From: Nonomuraea rubra
GTDB taxonomy: Bacteria > Actinomycetota > Actinomycetes > Streptosporangiales > Streptosporangiaceae
Assembly (NCBI RefSeq): GCF_014207985.1
Contig: NZ_JACHMI010000001.1
Location: forward strand, 286,001 to 350,000
Length of the DNA stretch: 64,000 nt
Reading direction: 5' to 3'
In this document: one piece after another, positions 1 to 9,114 of the stretch
Layout of the letters: every line of letters starts with the position of its first letter
Position numbering within the stretch: the first letter of the stretch is position 1
Translations under genes and position numbers: made by a program
Notes under the pieces: generated by a model
Told to the model about the DNA's origin: nothing
The model's database searches: none
What the model saw: the letters and a program-made list of their open reading frames with translations, nothing else

Positions 1-1
1 C

Positions 2-244
2 GCCACCCGCCTCCTCGGCCAGGTCCGCACCCCCGCCGACCCGCTGAGCGCCCGGGAGCTGGAGATCCTGCGGCTCATCGCCGACGGCGCGACCAACCGC
101 GAGGCCGCCGCGCGGCTGTTCATCAGCGAGGCCACGGTCAAGAGCCACGTGCTGCACATCTACACCAAGCTGGGGGTCAACGACCGCGCGGCCGCCGTCG
201 CCACGGCCTTCCGGCGCGGGCTGCTCACCGTGGAGAACGACTGA
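2..244 (+). CDS. LuxR-family response regulator, C-terminal part (cut by left edge)
   Basis: Only the last 80 codons are present; the gene enters from the left edge and stops with TGA. The visible part is a complete LuxR/GerE DNA-binding domain: an LSARELEILRLIADG start, NREAAARLFISEATVKSH as the recognition region, then an HIYTKLGVNDRAAAVATA tail. This arrangement is typical of NarL-type response regulators, with the receiver domain expected off the window. A two-component role is inferred because the phosphoacceptor domain and any partner kinase cannot be seen. Confidence 0.85.
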   Translation, partial: ATRLLGQVRTPADPLSARELEILRLIADGATNREAAARLFISEATVKSHVLHIYTKLGVNDRAAAVATAFRRGLLTVEND

Positions 245-307
245 CGGGGGTGTCGGTGGCGTCCGGTAGCTTCCACGCTACCCCGGCACCGATCGAGGAG
301 AGCCCGC

Positions 308-1486
308 ATGTCGCACGCCACCGCCGAGGACTACGCATGGCAGCACGGCTGGGAGGAGATCTACACCGTCACGTTCGTCCTGGGGCTGGACGAGCGCGAG
401 ACGCTGCGCAGGTTCGGCGTTGCCGAGCAGGACATGCGCCCGTACTCCTGGGAGGAGTTATGGGAGCGCGTCGAGGAGACCGACGGGTGTTGTGACGTGG
501 TCGTCGCGGCGCGCGCGGGCGACTGGACGGTCGCGTTCGAGCTCCGCGGCTGGGAGGGCGTCAGATGGGTGACGCTGCGGGAGCTGTCGCGCGGCGGCGA
601 GGCCGTGGCGGTCATGCGGCACGACTACGCGGCCTCCCACCGGTTCATGCACGCCGTGGACGGTGAGGTGCGGACGGGTTTCCGCCCGCAGTGGCCGCAG
701 GAGCGGTGGGGCACGCGGCCCGACGCGCTGAACGGGCACATGGCGGAGCTGGGGCTGCCGACGGAGCCGGAGGACGAGCTCGACACCTGGGACGAGGTGG
801 TGCCGGCCTCGCTGGCCCTGGCCGGCCGGATCAGCGGGGTGCTGTTCGACACCGAGGTGCTGGGGGAGCCGATGTTCGGCGGGATCATCACCGCCCCGGT
901 GCCGGACGACCCGCCGACGGGGGATCCGCTGGCGGGCCATCCGCTGCGGGGGCACGACGCGGAGCTGGCCGAGGCGATCGACGCGGCCGATCCCGGGGTG
1001 CGGCGGGTGGCGGTGATCGCGGAGGCGCGGCGGTTGTGCCGGGTGGCGGGGGTCGAGGAGCATCCGGTGCTGGCCGAGGCCCTGGGCCGGGCGCAGCGCG
1101 GGGAGAGCGTGGACGAGCGGGGCATGGACCGGCTCGTCCGCCTCTGGGAGGCCGACCTCACGGGGCAGCCGATCGATCGGGAGACCGGTGAGTGGATCGC
1201 CGACCCGTGCGCCGAGTCCCACCGGTCACCGGGCGGCAGGTACAGCGTGACGTTCGTCGACTCCCGGACGGGAGAGCGGACGTGCCCGACCTGCACGCCG
1301 TGGCGGCGGCCGAGCGGGGAGGAGCGCGACAGTGCCCGCGCCCGGTGGCGGGCGGCCACGGCGGTCCGCGACACGTTCCTGTCAGATGAGCGCAAGGCCG
1401 CGTACGACGTGCACCTCACCGCGGCCGCCACCGACCCGGAGCACGCGGCGGCGGTCGTCCGCGTGCTCCGGGGCGAGGGTCACTGA
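308..1486 (+). CDS. DUF6461-type protein of unknown function
   Basis: A 392-residue protein with an ATG start and a GGAGAG ribosome site just upstream. The first 190 residues (HGWEEIYTVTFVLGLDERETLRRFG, then EVAGDWTVAFELRGWEG-like text) resemble the DUF6461 family common in actinomycetes. The remainder is acidic and Arg/Ala-rich with a CPTC motif near residue 323 that could bind metal, followed by DTFLSDERKAAYDVHLTAAATDPEHAAAVVRVL, a helical tail. No signal peptide or membrane segment is visible. Function is unknown; the assignment rests on recalled family resemblance. Its 3' end overlaps the convergent arabinofuranosidase gene by 7 bp. Confidence 0.7.
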   Translation: MSHATAEDYAWQHGWEEIYTVTFVLGLDERETLRRFGVAEQDMRPYSWEELWERVEETDGCCDVVVAARAGDWTVAFELRGWEGVRWVTLRELSRGGEAVAVMRHDYAASHRFMHAVDGEVRTGFRPQWPQERWGTRPDALNGHMAELGLPTEPEDELDTWDEVVPASLALAGRISGVLFDTEVLGEPMFGGIITAPVPDDPPTGDPLAGHPLRGHDAELAEAIDAADPGVRRVAVIAEARRLCRVAGVEEHPVLAEALGRAQRGESVDERGMDRLVRLWEADLTGQPIDRETGEWIADPCAESHRSPGGRYSVTFVDSRTGERTCPTCTPWRRPSGEERDSARARWRAATAVRDTFLSDERKAAYDVHLTAAATDPEHAAAVVRVLRGEGH

Positions 1487-3519
1487 CTGGTGCAGACCGT
1501 GCCGTTCAATGTGAAGACGGACGGAAGCACGTTGGGGCCGCTGTAGTTGCCCACGAACCCGATCGTGGTGGTGGCTCCCGTGGCGAGCGACGGGTTGGCG
1601 GGCTCGTTGACGGCCTTGACGTCCGATCCGGACTGGGTCCAGACGGCGCTCCAGCCGCTCCCGAAGCTCTGCCACGGCCGGGGCCAGCTGAACGACAGGG
1701 TCCAGCCGTTCATCGGGGCGCCGTGGTTGGTGATGTCGATGGAGCCGACGTAGCCGCTGGCCCAGTCCGTCTGGATGGTCAGCTTGACGGAGCAGGAGCT
1801 GGTGGCGGGGGTGCCGGTGGTGAAGGTGAGCGGGGGCGAGGGGTCGGAGGAGGCGCCGCCGGTGTCCCTGGCGATCACGTTGACCGTGTAGCGGGTGCCC
1901 GGCTTGAGGTTGCGGACCGTGAGGGTGGTGCCGGTGGTCTCGCCGAGCTGCTCGGAGACGGCGCCGTGCTGGCGGTGGAGCTCGTACTTGGCGATCGGGC
2001 GGGTGCCGGGCCTGGCGGCGGGCCAGGTGATCGTGGCGGTCCGGTCCGTGACGGCGGTGACGGCCGGCTGGCCGGGGGTGCCGGGGCGGCCCGCCTGTAC
2101 CGACGACGGCTTGAGGATGACGGTGGTCAGGGAGAGGGGCGGCAGCGTCTGGGTGGTCGCGGTGCCGGAGGTGGAGGTGGTGATGCCGGTCGCGCCGTTC
2201 GTGTGGGACAGGACGGTGGGCGCGCCAGCGGCGGGGGCGAAGCCGGAGTAGCCGAGCTCGACCGGGTACGACGTGTCGGACGAGGTGTTGATCATCATGA
2301 CGGCCAGGTCGCCGTTCGGGCGGCGGGCCGCGTGCGCGGTGACCTCCGGCTGGTCCGTCGCGGCGCGGACGAAGCGGTCACCCGGGCGGGCGAACCTGCT
2401 CATCATCTGCAACGCGTAGTACGGCGCGAACGGGGTGTTCAGCGCCGGCTCGCAGACGCTGCCGTCGGAGGTGCACCCTCCGCTCGACAGCAGGCCGAAG
2501 TCGCCGTAGTCGGTGTGCCCCTCGACCTCGGTGACGGTGCCGATGCCGTTGTGCACGTTCCACCAGTCCACCGTGAACACGCCGTTGGCCAGCAGCGTCG
2601 CGTACGCGTCGGCGGCGGCCAGCGCGCCCGGCTGGGTGTTGGTGCCGTTGCTGCTGGAGCCGGTGTTGAACTCGGTCATCGCGATGCCGATCCGCTCCGA
2701 GCCCGGCCCGGCGTACCTGGCGAGCTGCTCGCGGGTGAGCTGGATCATGTCGGGGATGTGGCCGGTCCTGTCGAGGGCGCCGGGGTACCAGTGCAGGATG
2801 ACGAAGTCGATCTTCGATCCGGCGGTGGAGAGCACGACCTTGTTCCAGGAGCCGCTGTCGCCCTCGGCCACGATGGCGTCGGGCCAGTTCGCGGGCGTGG
2901 TCAGCACGGCGCCGATCTTGATGGTGGGATCGACGGCCTTCATCGCGTCGGCGTAGGCGACGACGTGGCGGGCGTACTCGTTCGGGCTCTTGTCGGCGTG
3001 GTCGTCCGCCTCCCAGGCGGAGCCGTAGTGGCCGTTGCCGTAGTTCTCGTTGCCGATCTCCCAGTACTTGACGCCGTACCCCTTGGTGACGTTGGCGTGG
3101 CGTACCCAGGCCGCGGCCTCCTCGGCGGTGCCGGTGCCGTAGTTGGCGGTGACCATCGGCTGCGCCCCGGTACGGCGGACGCCGCTCATGAAGGAGTCGA
3201 AGTCGGTGTTCGGCGCCACGTAGCCGCCGGGGGCGGTGTGGTCGGCCCAGTGGTAGATGTCGGAGTAGGAGCCGCCGGGGTAGCGCAGCAGCTTCATGCC
3301 CGCGTCCTTGAGCAGGTCGGCGGTCTCGTTCGTACCCAGGTTGGTATCCCAGATCGCGTGGTTGGTGCCGAGGCCCGTCTCAGGGACGGTGGCCAGTGCG
3401 GCGCGGGCGTTCACCGTCACCTCGACGGCGGCGGGCTCGTCCGCGTACGCGGCGGGAGCGTTCAGGGCGGTCAGCGTCAGCAGGGCTGCCAACGTGGCTC
3501 GCAGGGGGATCTTCGGCAT
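1480..3519 (-). CDS. Secreted alpha-L-arabinofuranosidase-like glycosidase with FN3 and CBM2
   Basis: 679 residues. A Sec signal peptide (residues 1-26, ending AYA-DEP) is followed by a clan GH-A catalytic domain to about residue 470. WEIGNENYG carries the likely acid/base Glu158 and AMTEFN the likely nucleophile Glu283, the pattern of GH51-type arabinofuranosidases. An FN3 linker (about 480-568) and a C-terminal CBM2 (about 574-679, with two flanking Cys and conserved Trp residues) would anchor it to cellulose or xylan. It probably releases arabinose side chains from plant polysaccharide outside the cell. It is divergent from the regulator at 3656, and a GAAACTTTC palindrome lies between them. 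The exact substrate is not proven by sequence. Confidence 0.85.
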   Translation of the reverse strand: MPKIPLRATLAALLTLTALNAPAAYADEPAAVEVTVNARAALATVPETGLGTNHAIWDTNLGTNETADLLKDAGMKLLRYPGGSYSDIYHWADHTAPGGYVAPNTDFDSFMSGVRRTGAQPMVTANYGTGTAEEAAAWVRHANVTKGYGVKYWEIGNENYGNGHYGSAWEADDHADKSPNEYARHVVAYADAMKAVDPTIKIGAVLTTPANWPDAIVAEGDSGSWNKVVLSTAGSKIDFVILHWYPGALDRTGHIPDMIQLTREQLARYAGPGSERIGIAMTEFNTGSSSNGTNTQPGALAAADAYATLLANGVFTVDWWNVHNGIGTVTEVEGHTDYGDFGLLSSGGCTSDGSVCEPALNTPFAPYYALQMMSRFARPGDRFVRAATDQPEVTAHAARRPNGDLAVMMINTSSDTSYPVELGYSGFAPAAGAPTVLSHTNGATGITTSTSGTATTQTLPPLSLTTVILKPSSVQAGRPGTPGQPAVTAVTDRTATITWPAARPGTRPIAKYELHRQHGAVSEQLGETTGTTLTVRNLKPGTRYTVNVIARDTGGASSDPSPPLTFTTGTPATSSCSVKLTIQTDWASGYVGSIDITNHGAPMNGWTLSFSWPRPWQSFGSGWSAVWTQSGSDVKAVNEPANPSLATGATTTIGFVGNYSGPNVLPSVFTLNGTVCTSQ

Positions 3520-3622
3520 CGGCGCACCTCGTGCTGGATTTGCGGGTATTCAGCTCGACGCCTCCTCCTGACCAGGAAGCATCATGATCATGGGCGGTGC
3601 CCGCACGGGCGTCAATCGAGGC

Positions 3623-3633
3623 TGAAACTTTCA
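3623..3633. promoter_or_regulatory. TGAAACTTTCA palindrome, possible xylanolytic operator
   Basis: An 11-bp perfect palindrome, TGAAA-C-TTTCA, sits between the divergent arabinofuranosidase and TrmB/LuxR-type regulator genes. Its core GAAACTTTC matches the GAAA(C/G)TTTC box described upstream of xylanase genes in Streptomyces, which binds LacI-type repressors. Placement fits control of a hemicellulase. No LacI gene is adjacent, so the regulator is unknown. Confidence 0.45.
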
Positions 3634-3655
3634 CGCGCCTGCCATGATGGACAGC

Positions 3656-4633
3656 ATGCTGGAGGCAGCCGGGCTGGATGAACTGGAGGAACGGGCGTAC
3701 CGGTTACTCGTACGGGCGGGCGAGGCGGACGCCGCCGGCCTCGCCGAGGAGCTGGGAATCACGACGGAGTCGGCGCGGGCCGCGCTGGCCGGCATGCGGG
3801 AGGCGGGCCTGGCCCGCGAGGTGGCCGCCGGCAGGTACGCGCCGGTGGCGCCCGAGGTCGCGCTCGGCCCCCGCCTGGTACGCCGGCAGGAGACGATCGA
3901 CTGGGCGCGGCAGGCCGTGGAGCAGCTCGCCGAGGAGTACCGCGCCAGCCTGCGCCGCAGCGACGCCGACCGGCTGATCGAGGTGCTGCCGAGCCGCGCC
4001 GCGCTCCGCGAGCAGGTCCGCCATCTCCAGGACAGCGCCCGGGAGGAGGTGCTGTACTTCTGCCGCGCCGGCCACGTGGTCATGCCCTCGGTGGACAACA
4101 CCGAGGAGCTGGAGGCGCTCGGCCGCGGCGTCGGCTACCGGGTCATCTACGAGCAGGCCCTGCTGGAGGAGCCCGGCATGGTGGCCAACGTGGCCTACGG
4201 GATCAAGCTGGGCGAGCAGGCCCGGGCCGTACGCGCGCTGCCGGTGCGGATGATGATCGCCGACCGGTCCATCGCGCTGCTGCCGCTGGTGCAGCACGCG
4301 GAGGGGGTGACCGAGACGACGGCCGCGCTGGTGCGGGGCAGCAGCCTGCTGGAGGCGCTGATCGCGCTGTTCGAGGCGCAGTGGGAGCGGGCCACGCCGA
4401 TCAGGTTCCTGGAGGACGGGCAGGTCACCGACACCCCGTCCTGCCCGCTGGACGCCGACGAGCTGTACCTGCTGTCGCTGCTGGTCGCCGGCGTGCCGGA
4501 GAAGACGATCGCCAGCCAGCTCGGGCTCAGCCTGCGTACGGTGCAGCGCCGCGTCTACCACCTGATGCGGCTCGCGGGCGCGCAGACCAGGATGCAACTG
4601 GCCTGGCATGCGGCCCGCGAGCGCTGGTTGTGA
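3656..4633 (+). CDS. TrmB/LuxR-type transcriptional regulator
   Basis: About 325 residues. The N-terminal 65 residues form a TrmB-like winged helix (LDELEERAYRLLVRAGEADAAGLAEELGI). The middle resembles the phospholipase-D-like effector region of TrmB-type proteins. Residues about 265-325 form a LuxR/GerE-like helix-turn-helix (LDADELYLLSLLVAGVPEKTIASQLGLSLRTVQRRV). This double-HTH design is widespread in actinomycetes and usually controls a neighbouring gene. I chose ATG 3656; ATG 3644 is an alternative. It is divergent from the glycosidase and ends 5 bp before the 39-bp repeat at the protease 3' end. The effector is unknown. Confidence 0.75.
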   Translation: MLEAAGLDELEERAYRLLVRAGEADAAGLAEELGITTESARAALAGMREAGLAREVAAGRYAPVAPEVALGPRLVRRQETIDWARQAVEQLAEEYRASLRRSDADRLIEVLPSRAALREQVRHLQDSAREEVLYFCRAGHVVMPSVDNTEELEALGRGVGYRVIYEQALLEEPGMVANVAYGIKLGEQARAVRALPVRMMIADRSIALLPLVQHAEGVTETTAALVRGSSLLEALIALFEAQWERATPIRFLEDGQVTDTPSCPLDADELYLLSLLVAGVPEKTIASQLGLSLRTVQRRVYHLMRLAGAQTRMQLAWHAARERWL

Positions 4634-4637
4634 GCCC

Positions 4638-4715
4638 TTACCTGACTCCGTACGCCCCGGTGACGGTCTGCTCGAACTACTTGACCCCGTACGCCCTGGT
4701 GACGGTCTGCTCGAA
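4638..4715. repeat. 39-bp tandem duplication of the protease gene 3' end
   Basis: Two adjacent 39-bp units, 4638-4676 and 4677-4715, differ at four positions, all transitions. On the minus strand the unit at 4677-4715 encodes the last 12 residues of the protease (FEQTVTRAYGVK) plus TAG. The unit beyond the stop would encode FEQTVTGAYGVR plus TAA. The second unit is therefore an untranslated copy of the gene's own end, and the four changes imply it is not recent. Confidence 0.9.
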
Positions 4716-7700
4716 GCGGCCGCCCGAGGCGCCCGTCGCGGTCACCCGCAGCGACACGCCCGTCTCGGTGGCCCGGTGGGAGACCAGCGCGGTCCACCGG
4801 CCGTGGCCGAGGGGCAGGAGCGGCAGCCTCCGCCAGGTCGTGCCGTCGTCGTAGGACAGCTCGGCCGTCAGCGTCCTGGCGTCGCGGGCGGTGAAGCCGA
4901 GCGAGACCGGGAGCGTCCGGCGGACCCGGCCCTCCAGGTCGGCGGGCACGTCGTAGTCCACGCCGAGCAGCGGCAGCGGGCCGTCACCGCGCGCGGACCG
5001 GAACGTCCACGCGGTGCGGGTGGCGGTGGCGTAGCGCCAGTTCTCCGACGTGCGGGTGGTGTCCAGCTCCAGGCGGTACTCGGCCTCGCCCTCGGCGGCG
5101 GGGAAGTCGCCGCGCAGGCTGTCGCGCTGCTCCACCAGCTCGCCGTCGCGGTAGAACCGGGCCACGGCGGTGTCCTTGTCGCCGCTGCCGCCCTTGTACC
5201 CGGCGTGCCCGGCAGCGTCCACGAACTCGGGCACGTGCAGCGACAGCACGTCCCCCGCCCGGGTCGCGGTGCGGACGGCGGGGCGCACGACCGGCGCGAA
5301 CCAGCTCTCCTCGACCCGCTCACCCGCCCGGTACGTCCTCGGCTCGGCGGTCAGGCCGCCACGCAACCGGCTCTGCGACTCCCAGGTGAGCATGTGCTGC
5401 ACCACGTGCTGCCACTGCGTGTCCCCCGAGCTGACGTACTCGGCCCTGCGCAGCGGCGTCGGCACCATCCGCTGCGTCTCCATCTGCAGGTCCAGGTCGT
5501 ACTGCTGCCACGGCCGCCAGCCGAACCGCTGGTCCTTGCCGTACCGGGCGCCGCCGGACTCGTGGTAGCCGGAGCTGACCAGCGCGGTGTTGCGCCGGCT
5601 CACGTCGTGCACGACCCGCTCGGGCACTCGGCCCGTGGAGACCTGCATGACCTCGTAGAGGTACGGCGTCGCGAACGTCCCCGTGACCTCCAGCACGCCG
5701 CCCTTCAGCAGCGCCTGCCCGCGGTCGTGCGTGACCAGCAGCGTGGGCAGCGGGTCCCGGGTACCGGTCGGCTGCCACGGCTGCCACATGGCGCGGCCGT
5801 CGGGCCCCACCACGATCGCCGCCACCGCCCCGGCCGCGGCCAGGTCGTCCAGCTTGGACGTCCAGTCGCCGAACACCTTGCTGGTGATCACGGCGGCCTT
5901 GCCCTTCAGGTCGGGGTCATCGGCGTTCGCCAGCGTCCAGCGCTGCCTGCCGGCGATCTCCGGTGACCTGATCGCCGGCCGGACCACGAGCGGGTCGCGG
6001 CCGAGCCGGGCCTGGACCCGGGGCGCGGCGAGCTGCCAGCGCGAGGCGAACTCGAACGTGCCATTCGTGACCTGCCGGGTGGGGGTGACGGCGAGGCCCT
6101 CTACGGAGGGGAAGTTCATGGCGCCCAGGGAGATCTTCCTGGAGCCGTAGGTGCGGTGGGTGAAGTAGGTGGAGATGCCCTCCTGCATCACCGGCTGCGC
6201 GGTCCTGATCTCGACGGGCACCGCGGTCCTGGCGTCGAGCACCACCTCCAGGTCCGCGCCGACCTGCAGCTCGGGCATGACGACGAGGGTGTCGACGGGC
6301 AGCTCGTCGCTGCTCTCGCCGATGATCGCCTGCGTGTGGTACGTGCCCTCCGGCACCTCGACCGTCCAGCCCTCGTGCTCCCGCATGATGTAGCCGTACG
6401 CGTCGTCCCTGCTCGCGGCGCCGTACATGGCGATCAGCGGCACCCGGGCCGGGCTGCCGTCGCGGTCCACGGCGGTGAAGTGCACCCGGTGCGTCCTGCC
6501 GCGCCTGGTCAGGGCGAGCGTGGTGTGCGCGACCGAGGAGCCGTCGGAGGCGGTGACATAGCCGGCGTGCCTGCCGTGGGCGAGCCTGCCCAGGTCCACG
6601 CGGGCCTCGACGGACGCGCTGGCGCCCGCCTCGACGGTGAGCGTGGTGGCCGACAGGGTGACGGCTCCCTCGCCGGGGGCGGTGCCGTCCAGGTTGGTGA
6701 GGGCGGGGGTGAGCGTGAGCGTCACCGGGGACTGGCCGTGGTTGGTGTAGGTGATGGTGCCGCCGGGGGTGCCCGTCTCTCCGTCCTCGTGCACGCCGAG
6801 GCTGAGGGAGGCGGTGGCGGTGACCGGCTGGCGTACGGCCCGGGCCACGTCCAGGCGGCCGCCGCCCTGCTCGTACGGGGTCTGCCCGTCGATCGTCCTC
6901 GCCGTGGAGACCAGGGCGTCCTTGAGCTGCCCGGCCTTCCACCCGGGATGCCGCTGGGCCAGGATCGCCGCCGCGCCCGCCACGTGCGGCGTGGCCATGG
7001 ACGTGCCGGAGAGCCTGGTGTGCAGGTCGTCCACGGGCGTGCCGAGGCCGGTGCCGCTCGCCCTGGCGGCCGTGATGTTCACGCCGGGCGCGGTGATGTC
7101 GGGCTTGATCGCCTCGTCCAGGCGGGGGCCGCGGCTGGAGAACGGCGCGAGGGCGTCGGCGGCGTCCACGGCGCCGACGGTCAGCGCGGAGGTGGCCGCG
7201 CCGGGCGAGCCGACCGTGTACTCGTCGCCGTCGTTGCCCGCGGCGATCACGAACAGGGCGCCGGTCTGCGCCGTCAGCGTGTCCACGGCGAGGCTGAGCG
7301 GGTCGGTGCCGTCGGTGGGGCCGCCGCCGAGGCTCATGCTGACGATGTCGGCGCCGCTGTCCCTGGCGGCCCACTCCATGCCGGCCAGCACCTGCGACTC
7401 GGAGCCGCTGCCGTTCCTGTCCAGCACCTTGCCGATCGCCAGGTCGGCACCGGGGGCGACGCCCTTGCGCAGGCCGCCCGAGGCGGCGCCGGTGCCCGCT
7501 ACGGTGGCGGCGACGTGGGTGCCGTGGCCGTGCTCGTCCTTGGCCGAGGGGTCGCCGGTGAAGTTGCGGGTCTCCGTGATCTTCCCGGCGACGTCGGGGT
7601 GGGCCTCGTCGATCCCGGTGTCGAGGACGGCGACCTTGACACCCTTGCCGTCGTAGCCGTCCTGCCACGCCTGCGGCGCGCCCACCTGCGGGACGCTGTG

Positions 7701-8246
7701 CTCCAGCGACGCCTTGACCTTGCCGTCGAGCCACACCTTGGCCAGCCCGTCACGCAGCTTCGGCTCGCCGCCGCCGTTCCACAGGGTGGGCAGGGCGTCC
7801 TTGTCGGCACGCAGCGTGCGCGCGTTGACGCTGCGCAGCGTGATGGCCTTCGCGCCGCTGTCCGCGTACGACAGGATGAGCGGCAGCACGTCGCTGCTCT
7901 CGTCGTCGTAGCCCTGCTCGATCAGCTCGCCGACCGAGAACAGCCGCTCGTCCACGAGGCCGCGGGAGACGTACGGCACCATGTCGGCGGGCGTGATCAC
8001 CAGGTCGCCGTTCTCCTCCTCGGTGAAGAACCTGACGTCCTCGCGCCCCTTGCCCGGCTCGACGGTCGCGGCGCGCTTGCCACCGGCGAACTCCCGCACG
8101 GTCACCACGTCACCGGTGATCAGCGTTACCCGGTGCTCCTCGCCGGCGGGCAGGGGCGCGGCGGCCCGGGCCGGCCCGGGGACGGCTAACATCGCCAGGC
8201 CCAGGCCCAGGCCCGAGGCGGCGGCGATGCGGGGAATCCATCTCAT
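4677..8246 (-). CDS. Secreted subtilisin-like (S8) serine peptidase, very large
   Basis: 1,189 residues from ATG 8246, chosen because MRWIPRIAAASGLGLGLAML begins a clear signal peptide; the open frame extends 45 codons further upstream. A pro-region (about 30-170) with VTLITGDVV is followed by the S8 catalytic domain with Asp209 (AVLDTGID), His241 (HGTHVA), oxyanion Asn338 (AAGNDG) and Ser416 (SGTSMATPHVAG). All catalytic residues are present. The roughly 700 residues beyond are beta-rich (FN3-like and PA-like stretches, for example DLAAAGAVAAIVV) and match the long exported actinomycete subtilases. It is likely a nutritional or maturation protease outside the cell. Divergent from the HAD gene. 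Confidence 0.9.
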   Translation of the reverse strand: MRWIPRIAAASGLGLGLAMLAVPGPARAAAPLPAGEEHRVTLITGDVVTVREFAGGKRAATVEPGKGREDVRFFTEEENGDLVITPADMVPYVSRGLVDERLFSVGELIEQGYDDESSDVLPLILSYADSGAKAITLRSVNARTLRADKDALPTLWNGGGEPKLRDGLAKVWLDGKVKASLEHSVPQVGAPQAWQDGYDGKGVKVAVLDTGIDEAHPDVAGKITETRNFTGDPSAKDEHGHGTHVAATVAGTGAASGGLRKGVAPGADLAIGKVLDRNGSGSESQVLAGMEWAARDSGADIVSMSLGGGPTDGTDPLSLAVDTLTAQTGALFVIAAGNDGDEYTVGSPGAATSALTVGAVDAADALAPFSSRGPRLDEAIKPDITAPGVNITAARASGTGLGTPVDDLHTRLSGTSMATPHVAGAAAILAQRHPGWKAGQLKDALVSTARTIDGQTPYEQGGGRLDVARAVRQPVTATASLSLGVHEDGETGTPGGTITYTNHGQSPVTLTLTPALTNLDGTAPGEGAVTLSATTLTVEAGASASVEARVDLGRLAHGRHAGYVTASDGSSVAHTTLALTRRGRTHRVHFTAVDRDGSPARVPLIAMYGAASRDDAYGYIMREHEGWTVEVPEGTYHTQAIIGESSDELPVDTLVVMPELQVGADLEVVLDARTAVPVEIRTAQPVMQEGISTYFTHRTYGSRKISLGAMNFPSVEGLAVTPTRQVTNGTFEFASRWQLAAPRVQARLGRDPLVVRPAIRSPEIAGRQRWTLANADDPDLKGKAAVITSKVFGDWTSKLDDLAAAGAVAAIVVGPDGRAMWQPWQPTGTRDPLPTLLVTHDRGQALLKGGVLEVTGTFATPYLYEVMQVSTGRVPERVVHDVSRRNTALVSSGYHESGGARYGKDQRFGWRPWQQYDLDLQMETQRMVPTPLRRAEYVSSGDTQWQHVVQHMLTWESQSRLRGGLTAEPRTYRAGERVEESWFAPVVRPAVRTATRAGDVLSLHVPEFVDAAGHAGYKGGSGDKDTAVARFYRDGELVEQRDSLRGDFPAAEGEAEYRLELDTTRTSENWRYATATRTAWTFRSARGDGPLPLLGVDYDVPADLEGRVRRTLPVSLGFTARDARTLTAELSYDDGTTWRRLPLLPLGHGRWTALVSHRATETGVSLRVTATGASGGRFEQTVTRAYGVK

Positions 8247-8395
8247 GAGCGAACCGATCTGTCGTGCTGCTGTGCTCGCACACGAGAATGCGGGATCATG
8301 CCTGCTCGGAGCAGCCCCTTCTGCCTGGGTAAACAGCGACATGTCGTGAACATGACAGCCTGCGGGCCCTCCCGGTCGCACGGCAGGATGGCCCC

Positions 8396-9100
8396 ATGCG
8401 CCGCACCCACATCCTCTTCGACTTCTTCGGCACGCTCGTCGAGTACTCGGCCAGCCGCACCGAGCAGGGCTACGACTCCACGTACGCGCTGCTGCGCCGG
8501 CTCGGCGCGAGCCTGCCGTACGAGGAGTTCCTCGGCACCTGGTCGCGGGTGTCGGCCGCGTTCGACCGGCTCAGCGACCGGGACGACCGCGAGTTCTCGA
8601 TGGCCCAGGCGGGCACGGCGTTCCTCCGCGAGGTGCTGGCGCGCGAGCCGGGCCCTGACGAGGTCGAGGAGTTCGTCACTGCGTACGTGGGGGAGTGGAA
8701 CGCGGGCGTGCACTACCTTCCCGGGCTGGCCGGGCTCGTCGAGGAGCTGTCGGCGGACTACCGGCTCGCCGTCGTGACGAACACGCACCTGGCCACGCTC
8801 GTCCCAGGCCACCTGGCGGCGATGGGGCTGCTGGAGGCGTTCGACGCGGTCGTCACCTCGGTGGAGGTGGGATGGCGCAAGCCGCATCCCGAGATCTACG
8901 CCACGGCGCTGGACGCGCTGGGGACCACGGCCGGGTCCGCCGTGTTCGTGGGCGACACGTACGGGCCCGACTTCGCCGGCCCCGAGCGGTGCGGCATGAC
9001 GGCCTACCTCATCGACCCGGACCGGCGGGCGCCAGGGGTGCCGGAGGAGCGGCGGCTGGGGTCGGTGTTCGACCTTCCAGGGCGGCTGAAACAGGCGTGA
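8396..9100 (+). CDS. HAD-family hydrolase
   Basis: 234 residues. Motif I is FDFFGTLV with nucleophile Asp9, followed by a helical cap (about 18-95), motif II VVTNTH, motif III Lys in GWRKPHPEIY, and motif IV VGDTYGPDF. The residue two after Asp9 is Phe11 rather than the Asp that acts as acid/base in HAD phosphatases. 2-haloacid dehalogenases also have an aromatic residue there, so phosphatase activity should not be assumed. The gene is followed after 14 bp by the fructosamine-kinase-like gene, suggesting co-transcription and possible sugar-phosphate or repair chemistry. Confidence 0.85.
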   Translation: MRRTHILFDFFGTLVEYSASRTEQGYDSTYALLRRLGASLPYEEFLGTWSRVSAAFDRLSDRDDREFSMAQAGTAFLREVLAREPGPDEVEEFVTAYVGEWNAGVHYLPGLAGLVEELSADYRLAVVTNTHLATLVPGHLAAMGLLEAFDAVVTSVEVGWRKPHPEIYATALDALGTTAGSAVFVGDTYGPDFAGPERCGMTAYLIDPDRRAPGVPEERRLGSVFDLPGRLKQA

Positions 9101-9114
9101 TCTAGAGTCTGATC

